A stretch of DNA of 14,481 nt, taken from NCBI GenBank assembly GCA_003550305.1, contig QKYT01000960.1, forward strand, positions 17,373 to 31,853, in the 5' to 3' direction. The DNA comes from Glomus cerebriforme (lineage: Eukaryota > Glomeromycota > Glomeromycetes > Glomerales > Glomeraceae). Shown here in pieces: positions 1-8,229 of the stretch. The translations under genes were made by a program, and so were the position numbers. The notes beneath the pieces were generated by a model. The model was not told the DNA's origin. It did no database searches and was given only the letters and a program-made list of their open reading frames with translations. Every line of letters starts with the position of its first letter. Positions within the stretch are counted from its first letter, which is position 1.

Positions 1-281
1 AAAAAAAATAAATTTAAAATAAATAAAATAATTTCCTATTTTGTATAATATACATATTTATATATTGTTTAAATGGTTTAAGACTTTTAATAAGGAATAA
101 ATAATATAATACACGAACAATTAAATATATGATATAATCAATATCAATTATTTACAGCTAAACTAAAAAAATATATTTTTTTTTTTTCATTTTGTGTATT
201 ATTATACTGTTTTTTTTTTTATAAAATTATCAGTAAATAATCAGAATTTCAAGCAGTAAAACATAAATAAATAAAAATGAT
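1..281. other. AT-rich sequence downstream of the kinase gene
   Basis: This stretch is extremely AT-rich with poly-A and poly-T runs. I see no coding frame or RNA gene. It lies 3' of the minus-strand kinase gene and probably holds that gene's 3' UTR. An alternative splice donor (GTAAAT on the minus strand, at 292 downward) directly follows the last coding codons, so a further exon in or beyond this region is possible but not visible. Confidence 0.4.
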
Positions 282-1839
282 TTAAAATTTACCTTGAGGA
301 TTAATGTTAAGTTTAGTAAAATCAATAGGCTCAATGGATTCTATAAAATAAAACAAATTAACCAATATTACAATATTTTAAATCATAACAAATAGTTTTA
401 ATTACCTGAAAATTCTGCATTTTTTGGTTCTGGTAAATTATTAAAATTCAATAGTCTACTTGTATAAATAGCTTGAGGATGTGTAGTATACGTAAGTTCA
501 GTATTATCTGATCTTGTAAATAATGGTTGTTTTTCATTAAATTCATCCACTTCTTTAATTTGTTTATAAATTTCACTATCATGTCTACTATCATAACGGA
601 TATCTAAATCCCATTGCCAAAATGTTTCATATAAATATTTTGCAGTTGGTCTTTTTGATGGAACTGCATCTACACATTGTTTAAATANATCACTTAATAA
701 TTGAGGGACTTTAATATTAAAACTTGGTCTGAGTCCATGACAGATTTTTATTGCTAAAAACTCTTCATGAGCCACATCATAATAAGGAGGTAATCCATTA
801 ATTACTTCATATATAATGATTTCTAAACTATAAACATCACTTTCTTTTGTATATTGTTTTCCACTTAAAACTTCAGGAGCTACATACGGCAATACTTCAT
901 AAACTTTTTTATTTTTGTTGCATTCTTCATTTGCTGGTTTACATAATCCTAAATCAGTAATTCTGTTACGAATAGATGAAGTATCACTACTTAATATATT
1001 ACCACTATGAAAATCCTGATGAGTTAATCCCTTTTCATGAATATCACTAAGACCACGTGTAATATCGCTCAAAATATCAAGTTTATTCCCCCAGTTCAAT
1101 GTGTTGAAATTTCTATTTAATTTTTGTCTTAAATTACCATCTTGTGCATAATCCATTACCATCATAAAATTACTGGATTCAGGATCTTTAGTAATGCCAT
1201 AAAGTTTAATGATCTGAACCGAATTATTCATTTTCAAGTGTAAATTTATCTAATAGTAATACAAAGTAAAAAAATTAGTTTCTATTTGAAGTATTGATTA
1301 AAATTATGCATTAAAAATTTAAAATGTTACCTCATTTAAAATTCCAATGTTATATATTTTGAATTATTTAAACTTTTTAAAGCAACATCTCTATCACCAT
1401 ATTTATACCATTGATTAGTTTCATAATNCCAACTATCTATATNTCCATNCTTCCAATTTGCTTTATATATTTCTCCAAAACCTCCCTTCGTAATATATTC
1501 AATATTTTCAAAATTATCATACTCAATCCATTCTAATTTTTCATNTNCATTTTTTGCATTAAGCTGAGATTCTTGTATTAATTTATCAACATTAGAATTT
1601 CCACTGGTCCAATTTTTGAAATTTTGTTGAAAATGTTTAGCGATACATGATTGACACCATTTCCAACCAGTATTAGGTTGTTTACATTCTTTACATAAAC
1701 CATAATCTATATAACGTTTTTTTAATTCTTCATTTAATATTAGTTTATCAATTAATAACTTTCGTTCTTTAGTTAATTCATAACGGTTAAAATTTTTTAT
1801 TTGTTCAATTACATCGTCATTGAGATAATTTTGCTCCAT
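282..1839 (-). CDS. TKL-type protein kinase with N-terminal CxxC zinc-binding segment, three exons, one 1-nt frameshift
   Basis: A predicted cytosolic Ser/Thr or Tyr kinase-like protein. Exons by inspection are 1839-1331, 1249-406 and 340-282. Intron 1 is 81 nt (GTAACA..TAG, phase 0) and intron 2 is 65 nt (GTAATT..TAG, phase 1). With one missing T supplied in the run at 1338-1341 the product is about 470 aa; as sequenced, exon 1 stops at 1336-1338. Residues seen: C49, C52, C62 and C65 (two CxxC pairs), an NWTSGN segment, a glycine loop GGFGEIY (119-125), VALK with Lys155, HQDFHSGN with Asp249 and Asn254, DLG (269-271) and APE (294-296). The catalytic Lys, Asp and Asn are present, but HRD is HQD, DFG is DLG, and the usual YSFG reads YSLE. 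Exon 2 ends in a conserved HPQAIYTSRLLNF tail. Family assignment is from recognised motifs. The frameshift may be a sequencing error, since six ambiguous bases also lie in the gene, or an early pseudogene lesion. The 3' end at 282-284 assumes read-through after the last Q; splicing at 293 is the alternative. Confidence 0.85.
341..405 (-). other. Kinase intron 2
   Basis: A 65-nt intron, GT at 405-404 and AG at 342-341. It is phase 1. The split codon G|AA gives Glu in EFSESIEPIDF. The same split G|AA junction occurs in the kinase relic at the right end of the window. Confidence 0.7.
1250..1330 (-). other. Kinase intron 1
   Basis: An 81-nt AT-rich intron, GT at 1330-1329 and AG at 1251-1250. 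It is phase 0. It joins the LNE codons to INLHLK, restoring continuity into the MNNSVQIIKLYG segment typical of this kinase family. Confidence 0.75.
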
Positions 1840-2020
1840 AATGTTACAAATCAGAATAGATAATAAAATGATTCTAAAATTTTTTTAATATTATTAGAAA
1901 ATTCAAGATATCAAATATTTAAAAAATTAAAATGTTAACCGAAAAAAATTTTTCATTCTTATTTCTTGACAATTTTGTGTAACCAGTGTGACTTTTCGAA
2001 AAAAAAGATTGACATGGCAT

Positions 2021-2255
2021 TGTTGTAGCCCAAACGTAACCATGTCCCGAATCCGACTTGGGATATCCCAAATCAAACTTGGGACAATCCTATGTCCGAA
2101 ATTTAACCATATCCCAAACAAAACTAGTAAATTTTAAATGTTTAAGACGTCTCAAACTACCATTTAAGACTGGGTTAGTTTGGGACATGGTCAAGTTTCG
2201 GATATAAGGTATTCCCAAGTTTGATTTGGGACATGGTAGTGTTTGGGCTACAACA
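2021..2255. mobile_element. Foldback MITE (MITE-1), 235 bp
   Basis: The two halves are imperfect inverted copies along almost their whole length. The 15-bp terminal inverted repeats TGTTGTAGCCCAAAC (2021-2035) and GTTTGGGCTACAACA (2241-2255) are perfect. Inner blocks such as ACCATGTCCC, TCAAACTTGGGA and TCCGAAA recur in inverted order. GCAT flanks both sides (2017-2020 and 2256-2259), a candidate 4-bp target-site duplication. It has no coding capacity. The superfamily is not assigned. Confidence 0.85.
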
Positions 2256-2259
2256 GCAT

Positions 2260-3059
2260 TAACACTTAATAGTATTAGACTTTTTCATTTTCACGAAATA
2301 AAATTAAAATCGTATCGGCTCTATCTAAAAAAGGAAAGATCTCTAAATTTTTTTATTTTATATTAAACCAATTACATCATTTTTAACGCTTAAANAAATT
2401 TTTTAATCACAAAACTCTTTTAACTGATACTATATTTTTAACACAACGAATTGGCTTATAAAATTTTTAAAATTTTTAAAATTAATAACAAAGTATGCAA
2501 TCAAAGTTATTATTCTTCATCTGAGGATTCAAATAATATTAATACATGAAATTAAAACCATCCACNGATGACATCGAAGAATGCAAGCAATTATGAACTT
2601 TATTGAAATGATTATATTTTTGCAGTGATAAACTTTTCAATGTTACAAGACATTAAGAGAACAGCTGTATTTGATTAGAAAAAATAATTATAATTTTGTA
2701 ATAGATAAAATTCAATAAATAAGACACTTAAATGAAANAAATTCAAAAATAATGAATTAATAGTAATAAACACATGTCGCAGCTGCAAAATTTTTCCTAT
2801 CTCTATAGAGATACTAAAGAAAAAATTATTATTAATTTATTTCTCTAGCTTATTTTGCGTACCTATTCACTGATTTATTACTTCAAATACCATTCGGTTT
2901 GCACGATATTATTATTATCATATTTATAAATTTAAGTTTATCTGTTATAGATTAATTTATATATGTAAATGTGAAATACTTCATAATCTTCCATTAAAAA
3001 GTTTTCTGTACTTCTTATTTAACTTCGTACATTAAATAAAATTATATTCTTTTGAATCA
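2260..3059. other. AT-rich intergenic sequence, nothing recognised
   Basis: About 800 bases between MITE-1 and the BTB-TLDc relic. It contains three ambiguous bases (2395, 2566, 2738). A short minus-strand string ending FESSDEE-stop (around 2516-2550) resembles an acidic protein C-terminus but has no supporting frame upstream. I see no convincing gene or RNA. Confidence 0.4.
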
Positions 3060-4120
3060 TCAGACATCAGTTTCTATCACATATAATAAAAGATCATCAT
3101 CAAATACGGGACCAAATCTATATCTATAATATGAAGCCCGATCATATCTTTTACATGGCTTAATATTGGATACATTACATGAAGTTTTCCATATAAAGAA
3201 TTGTATCCTCTAATAATTTCTCCTGTTTTCTTTACTTTAATGAAGAATGTAACAGTAAGATACAGATTATCACATAATATATGAAAAATTTTAGGAGTAA
3301 ATTCATCTTGACTTCCTCTCAATAATAGATTAAATTCATACAGCAGATATAATTAATTCTCTTGCATAGGAAAATTGCTTTTAATACCTATCTTATCAAT
3401 TCATCTTGAAATTATAGAAATAATATTAAAATTAACAATTTTTGAATCAATAATTCCATCAATATCTCTATATCTAGGAAGTAAAATATTTTTATTTGGT
3501 TTACCTTAGGATTTATATAAGTTTTCATAAAGTTGGGTTTTAAAAGTTTTTTATATGGATGAACCCTTTGGACAAATTCTTCGAAGGATAAACTATAAAA
3601 TCTAATAAAAGGTAAATAATGTTGCAAAGTAGTTTCCATCATTCACTGGTCGAAGTGATGCGGTGTACATCATGGATGCCCTGTGTCTACAGTGGAAACC
3701 TGTCCAATTTCCATTAGGTATCTAAACATTTCTAAAAAAAATTGGAAACTTCATTAATATTAAGAAAATTGGACACGTTTCCACAGGATTTTCATAGTGG
3801 AAACTATATTGACTTCGACTAGTGATTTAAAATTATCATTTGTCCAAGATATAGTATCATCATTAAGAGTTGGATTTTGTGCAAGACCCCATTTTAATAC
3901 ACGTTCTCAAATTTCAGGTTTCTTTCAGTTGTAAACCATCTTTTTTAATAAGTGAAAAAAGTTTTTCAGGAAATGAAGTAAAATTAAATGATTTGAATAC
4001 TTTTTCCGATGATATAGTCATGCAATCTGTACAAATTTTGTTGATAAAGAATTAGATTGAATACTTGTTTGATAAGCACATTCAAAATGTTGTTCCATCT
4101 CTATTCTCAATTAAATATTT
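3060..4120 (-). pseudogene. Decayed BTB/BACK-TLDc domain gene, interrupted by a MITE
   Basis: Read on the minus strand from 4120 down, pieces in all three frames line up with the BTB-BACK-(linker)-TLDc proteins expanded in Rhizophagus. In order: YLIENRD, MEQHFECAYQTS and KVFKSFNFTSFPEKLF (BACK-like), VLKWGLAQNPTLNDD and ISWTNDNF (before the MITE), then LQHYLPFIRFYSLSFEEF and HPYKKLL after it. The linker ILLPRYRDIDGIIDSKIVNF follows, then TLDc pieces LLLRGSQDEFTPKIFH, TGEIIRGYNSLYGK and, after a 1-nt shift in an A-run near 3151-3156, YRFGPVFDDDLLLYV. There are stops inside the linker (SR-stop-IDK, consistent with Trp to TGA) and before LYLLYEF, plus frameshifts and a deletion of roughly 20 residues within TLDc. 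The N-terminal BTB domain is not visible. TLDc proteins are linked to oxidative-stress resistance and V-ATPase regulation in other eukaryotes; this copy cannot make a full product. Confidence 0.8.
3644..3824. mobile_element. CACTA-like MITE (MITE-2) inside the BTB-TLDc relic
   Basis: Terminal inverted repeats CACTGGTCGAAGT (left, 3644-3656) and, read inward on the minus strand, CACTAGTCGAAGT (right, 3812-3824) differ at one base. ATT flanks both ends (3641-3643, 3825-3827), a possible 3-bp duplication. An inner pair GTGGAAACCTGTCCAATTT (3692-3710) and its near-complement (3766-3784) differ at one base. Ends starting CACTR with a 3-bp duplication suit the CACTA/EnSpm superfamily, an inference from ends only. 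It separates the NDNF and LQHYLPF codons of the pseudogene. Confidence 0.75.
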
Positions 4121-4227
4121 TTGTAAATATTAACTATTTTATTTTAAAAAAAAAATGGGGGATCGATCTTTTAGCTACGTTGCTACAAATTCTAAATATG
4201 ATAAAATTTAAAAAAGTTAATATTCAA

Positions 4228-4410
4228 TAAAATGGCCTTCGGCAAAATATATCTTTAGTGAAATGGACTTCGGGCCAAATGGTAGTAGTTCAATGATTGT
4301 CAGTAATATGACTTTTTGGGTAAAATGTCTTTTGTAAGACAGATTTGACAAAATGGGTTTCAGGAAATTAGAAATTAAACTTCGGTGAAATTGGTGGTTA
4401 CCATTCGGAA
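4228..4410 (+). repeat. Degenerate short tandem repeat, AATGG-CTTCGG type
   Basis: A loose array with units near AAAATGGNCTTCGGGCA. Examples are AAAATGGCCTTCGGCAAAA (4230), AAATGGACTTCGGGCCAA (4261), a diverged ATATGACTTTTTGGGTAAA (4316), ATGTCTTTTGT (4325), AAAATGGGTTTCAGG (4350) and CTTCGGTGAAATTGG (4380). Spacing is irregular, about 17 to 60 nt, so it is an old or diverged array. It ends just upstream of the kinase relic. Confidence 0.55.
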
Positions 4411-4450
4411 CTACTTATATATAAAGCAATTTGAAAGTTAGGTTTATACT

Positions 4451-4736
4451 GTAGTTGCTTTGAAATTTTTAAATAACATTCAAAATATTACAGATGAATT
4501 TTTAAAAGATATTTAATAATATAACTAGAGAAAACAAATTGAAAAACAGATCAAGTGAGAAAAAGACTAAAAATTTTAATTCTCATCCTCAAGCAATATA
4601 CACTAGTAGACTTTTAAATTTTAAAAATCTTCTAGAACCAGTAAATTCTTCAGATTTAGCACCTTTTCAATTCAATTCAAGTATTGTTCAATTTAGTTAC
4701 AAAAATTTATTTTGTTTACAACAAATAATTTATTGA
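4451..4736 (+). pseudogene. Kinase relic with catalytic core deleted (N-lobe strand plus C-tail)
   Basis: Translation from 4451 gives VVALKFLNN..NITDEFLKDI, matching the invariant-Lys strand and helix C of the kinase family seen at 282-1839. Two stops follow. After a frame change comes an open segment (4539-4736) with SHPQAIYTSRLLNFKNLLEP, the same conserved C-terminal tail as the intact copy. Everything between helix C and the tail is missing: the catalytic loop, the DLG and APE regions and the C-lobe, about 230 residues by comparison with the neighbour. The tail then runs into unrelated AT-rich sequence and stops after about 35 residues. It cannot encode an active kinase. No start codon or promoter is evident. 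Confidence 0.75.
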
Positions 4737-4898
4737 TTTGTTTTTTTATGAATGTTATTTCATCAACATCAGCAAATCCAAGTACATACTATTAATAATA
4801 ATAATTATATTTTATATTATTGTTTTATTTGTCAAATATAAGAAACTCTGGTAAAATATTTTATTTAGAGTTCAAATATTATTAATATTATTTTTTTT

Positions 4899-6024
4899 AC
4901 CTAATTTACACTTCAAACTACTAACATTTGTGTTTGCAAGGTATTCTGGGATTTCACTTCTTATTAACTGTTTGAGTCTGCGCACTATTTCTTCTTTATT
5001 GATTATAATAGGGAACACATGTTTAGAACAGTAGAACTAGGAGTCCCCCAAATACAATAGTTTAGAGTATCAATATTTTCCATCCCGTGCAGGTTATATT
5101 TTGTTCCATTCCACATTAGGATATATCAAAGACCTATTATTCAAAGGTTTGAATAATTTCTTTTCTCTATTACATAATACTACACTTTAGTGTGAAAAGA
5201 TCAAAAGATAATATAATATCATATGAACATTAATTTAAGTATCACACTAAAGTCATTACCAAATCACATTAATAACTTCAACTGGAAAAATATTATCAAA
5301 TTTTCACACCTAACCACAGTAAGTTTTTAATGATGAGTCGTCAATGAAGTGCAGATAAAATGGAATCCCTGAGAGGATGAGACAAGCTTCTCTAAGAATT
5401 CCTATTCATTTTCCATAAAGCTTATTAGTTATCTATGACTTTTTTTATGCAAAGCATTTACGTCTTTGATAACACAGTCCACAACATTATTATATATTGA
5501 ACACCATATATAATATATTTAACCTGTGATGCTGAATTCTATTTTGTTTAAAAAGAACCTTCAGATCAAAAAACTTTTCTAGTAGCTAATGTTGATATTT
5601 ATCTGTTATCTGCAATGACTTAAATATTTAAGTTATTTACCTGTAGAAAACCTTACAAGTATTTCATTATGAGACATGTCAAACATTTTAGTAAAATATT
5701 TTTTATTGGAGATTAATTATAAATAGAGTACAATCAGTACATAGTAACATTTAATAATAATAGGTAACATTTATAGAATAACAGATCAATTGTGCTTTCC
5801 ATAACAAATTAACAACTATAAATATTATTCCAAAGGAATGTATCCTGTAATAAGCTTACAACTTTTGTAGAAAAAGCATACAGCGATTTTCCTGTGATGG
5901 AGCCAGAGATCATTTCTTGAAAGGTAGATATTCCTAATACTCATGCAGATATGTTTAGTTCCTTTGATATGTTCCCCATGAACTGAGCATAACTCTTGAG
6001 GAATTATTGCATTCCACTTGGATC
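4899..6024 (-). pseudogene. Coding-like fragments of an unrecognised minus-strand gene (intron-rich or decayed)
   Basis: Several minus-strand segments look protein-coding and all point the same way. 6024-5825 is an open frame beginning after a TTTAG acceptor, about 65 codons, containing WNAIIPQELCSVHGEH and RNDLWLHHRK. Around 5690-5640 is MSHNEILVRFST, followed by a GTAAAT donor. 5405-5313 is GILREACLILSGIPFYLHF. 5036-4901 contains INKEEIVRRLKQLIRSEIPE and ends at a GTAAAA donor. I do not recognise the family. The first segment could be a LINE-type polyprotein tail, but this is weak. Stops between segments may be introns or decay. No complete gene model can be drawn. Confidence 0.3.
5184..5253. 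repeat. 70-bp inverted-repeat element with 12-bp perfect ends
   Basis: ACTTTAGTGTGA (5184-5195) and its exact reverse complement TCACACTAAAGT (5242-5253) enclose 46 AT-rich bases. No target-site duplication is evident. It may be a miniature transposon or simply a hairpin. It lies between two of the unrecognised coding-like segments. Confidence 0.55.
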
Positions 6025-6939
6025 CTAAATGATAATATTATACTTTCCAGATAAAATATTATTAGTATTATTGACTCAAAAATTATTAATTCAAATATTG
6101 TTTCATAAAATGGGTCACATTCATTTTACCAACAACAAAATTGATAAAGATTTATTAAAATAATACCACAGAATTATAAGCTGTGCAATATTAGTTAGTA
6201 GTTGAGTAAATAAAATTTATAAATTAAATAAAATTTATGCTTTTTATAAATAACCAATCATCCATTCTTGGCATGTATAATTTATTACTCAAGCCTATAG
6301 CTCTATACATGATTCAGATTATAGTTTCAATTTTTTGATTCGATTCCAATCCTTATCACTACAATTGGGAATATTTCATGAAATTTGATAAGTTTTAAAG
6401 TATATTAGGATTTTTCTCTTGTCCAATTTATAATCTTTTATATGTCCATAAAATTTAAATATTATTTCATTATCTTTAAATTTTTTATAAAAAAATAACT
6501 AATAACTTTATTTATGAAATGACCAAACACATAAAACTGTACCACAATTTTGAAATTAAAACATAAATTATAACTATTAATACATAATGTAAACAAAGAA
6601 ATTTGAAGTTTATCAAAATAAATTAAATTTAAACACTATTTGTGCATATCACAAATTCTAAAAAGTGCTTTTATTTTAGTCTAAAATCTAAATTATAAAA
6701 AAATTGAGATTCGAAATCACTGATATTTTTTAAAGTGCTTTTTTTTAAAATGTAAAAGTTCTATTAATTTACATTTCAACACATTTTTATATTAATAATT
6801 TGCTTGATTATTAATATCCCATATCTATTTTCATAAATCTTAGCAAGTTAATTTTGAGCTTATGTGTTTATTTGGCAATTTCATGGATGTATTATTGAGG
6901 TTTCATCATCAGCTTATCTATCTTGTCGTCTTCTGTCCT
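6025..6939. other. AT-rich intergenic sequence, nothing recognised
   Basis: About 900 bases with no convincing ORF, RNA or transposon end. A short direct repeat AAAGTGCTTTT occurs near 6661 and 6733. Composition is strongly AT-rich until about 6890, where it rises into the GC-richer island. Confidence 0.4.
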
Positions 6940-7095
6940 TTATTGTCTTCTTGATGATTGATCATCATCATTGGTTGCTTCTTCTAACAGAATAGGCAGT
7001 GAAGCTGGCGTTGGTGCCTGGGGCCGTAACCGCGATTGAGTGAGTAATTCTGGCCTGAAAGTTTCCAAATAAGGGGTACGTCTAAAGCGGGGCAT
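6940..7095 (-). CDS. Small ORF of unknown function, 51 aa, in a GC-richer island
   Basis: It runs from ATG at 7095-7093 to TAA at 6942-6940. The product starts MPRFRRTPYLETFRPELL, then has a proline/alanine segment RPQAPTPASLPILLEE and an acidic/Ser end. Composition and codon use are unlike the surrounding AT-rich noise. The same frame stays open upstream of the ATG, and after the stop it continues with charged residues, so this may be one exon or fragment of a larger gene. Short candidate upstream pieces exist on the same strand (MAAVRYTRHRYR near 7223-7188), but the splice phases I tried do not join cleanly. No domain is recognised, and function is unknown. Confidence 0.35.
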   Translation of the reverse strand: MPRFRRTPYLETFRPELLTQSRLRPQAPTPASLPILLEEATNDDDQSSRRQ

Positions 7096-7209
7096 TAAGA
7101 AATTATTTTTAACGGCTACAGCAAAAGTACAGGAAAATAATATAGAAATAGAATATATAAAATAAAACTACCCTACATATTAACTACTCTATACCTATGT
7201 CTAGTGTAC

Positions 7210-7700
7210 CTGACAGCTGCCATTCTTTAAAAAGAAGAACTAGCCTATGCTACTGTAGAGGGGAAGGGGAGAGAGGAATAATTTTCGAACGGGACGTTGT
7301 AATGAAGATAAAATTAAAAATTGATCTATGTAATTCAAATATAAAGGAGAAATTATAATTATCGCGGTGAAGTGTCCATGCACCTGCGTGTAAAAAATTT
7401 GACGAAGCTCATAAGAGCCATGAAGATGGATTAACCAATAACGGTTTGGGCGGAGGTGGAAAAATATTGATTGACGGAGAATTATTTATATGAGGAGTCT
7501 GTTTATATTTTCTTTTTGACGCTTTTGTTACGCCTATTGAAAGTTCAAAGGTTTTAAAAGCCTTAGTAAAAAAAAAAAAGGAAAATGAAGGTGTGACGCA
7601 GGGGGTGACAGATATTCACTATGATCACGTGATTCTGCTCCGCTTTAGACGCTCCCCAGAAATTTTAACGACGTAATTCGGGCAAAATTCATAGTGCTGG
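7210..7700. promoter_or_regulatory. GC-richer island with promoter-like motifs
   Basis: Local GC is visibly above the flanks, with many CpG dinucleotides. Motifs seen include AACCAATAACGG (CCAAT-like, near 7434), GGGCGGAGG (GC-box-like, near 7448) and the palindrome ATCACGTGAT (7624-7633), an E-box core. A minus-strand frame across about 7485-7240 is open for about 80 codons but lacks an ATG. The island could be a promoter or 5' region of the small ORF, or remnants of a gene. Regulatory function is inferred from motifs only. Confidence 0.3.
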
Positions 7701-7749
7701 CTCAAAAATTATGATAAAAAAAATCTCATGGTGACTGAACGTTTTTTAA

Positions 7750-7980
7750 AATCACTAGAGATTTCTCAGTAATTATCATACTTTATCATAATCCCTCATT
7801 TCTATAATTTCTCGATAATTATCATAATTTTTCGTAATATCTCAATTATTATAATTTAAACTAATTCTTCATAATAATTGTCTCATCATAATTTCTCATA
7901 AAATTTTCATAATTTCTCAATACTCAATAATTTTTTATAATTTCTCTCATGATTTATCATAATTTATCAATAATTATGGC
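7750..7980. repeat. Degenerate tandem repeat, TCATAATTTCTCAATAATTA type
   Basis: Variants of a roughly 20-nt unit run head to tail: ATTTCTCAGTAATTATCATA, ATTTCTCGATAATTATCATA, ATTTTTCGTAATATCTCAAT, TCATAATTTCTCATAAAATT and TCATAATTTCTCAATACTCA. It holds no ORF. It is a minisatellite-like array, now diverged. Confidence 0.65.
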
Positions 7981-8001
7981 TAGTACTATGGTTTACGGTA
8001 A

Positions 8002-8056
8002 TAAAAATCATCATGATTTATGATGCAAAAAATCAACATCATGAATCATGATTTTT
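8002..8056. repeat. Hairpin-forming inverted repeat
   Basis: CATGATTTATGATG (8012-8025) pairs with CATCATGAATCATG (8037-8050) over 14 bp with one mismatch and an 11-nt loop, and flanking A/T tracts extend the pairing. It sits at the end of the tandem array. There is no evidence that it is transcribed as an RNA gene. Confidence 0.55.
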
Positions 8057-8229
8057 CACAGAAAATTTTTGATTATGGTTTCTCGTGACTGTTAATTGGA
8101 AACAGTTATCAAAAAAAAATCGATCTTAATCAGGTTGATTATATAAATCACCGGCACGTGATTCTATTGTCATTATTAATTATTAACCATCGCAGTAAAT
8201 TTTATTACATGAATAAGAATTATAGACAA

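Noticed and set aside
1927..2121. Minus-strand 64-aa ORF
   Set aside because: It lies half inside the MITE's foldback arm; the repeated GIW/LGY-like words come from the inverted repeat.
2500..2600. Minus-strand string ending FESSDEE-stop and a plus-strand MKLKPST-like peptide
   Set aside because: Both are too short, one contains an ambiguous base, and there is no coding continuation upstream.
3870..4055. Plus-strand 61-aa ORF
   Set aside because: It is antisense to the BTB/BACK relic, whose minus-strand frames give the recognisable residues.
7750..8060. Possible CRISPR-like array
   Set aside because: The units are degenerate, lack constant repeats with unique spacers, and the genome is eukaryotic; it is a diverged minisatellite plus hairpin.
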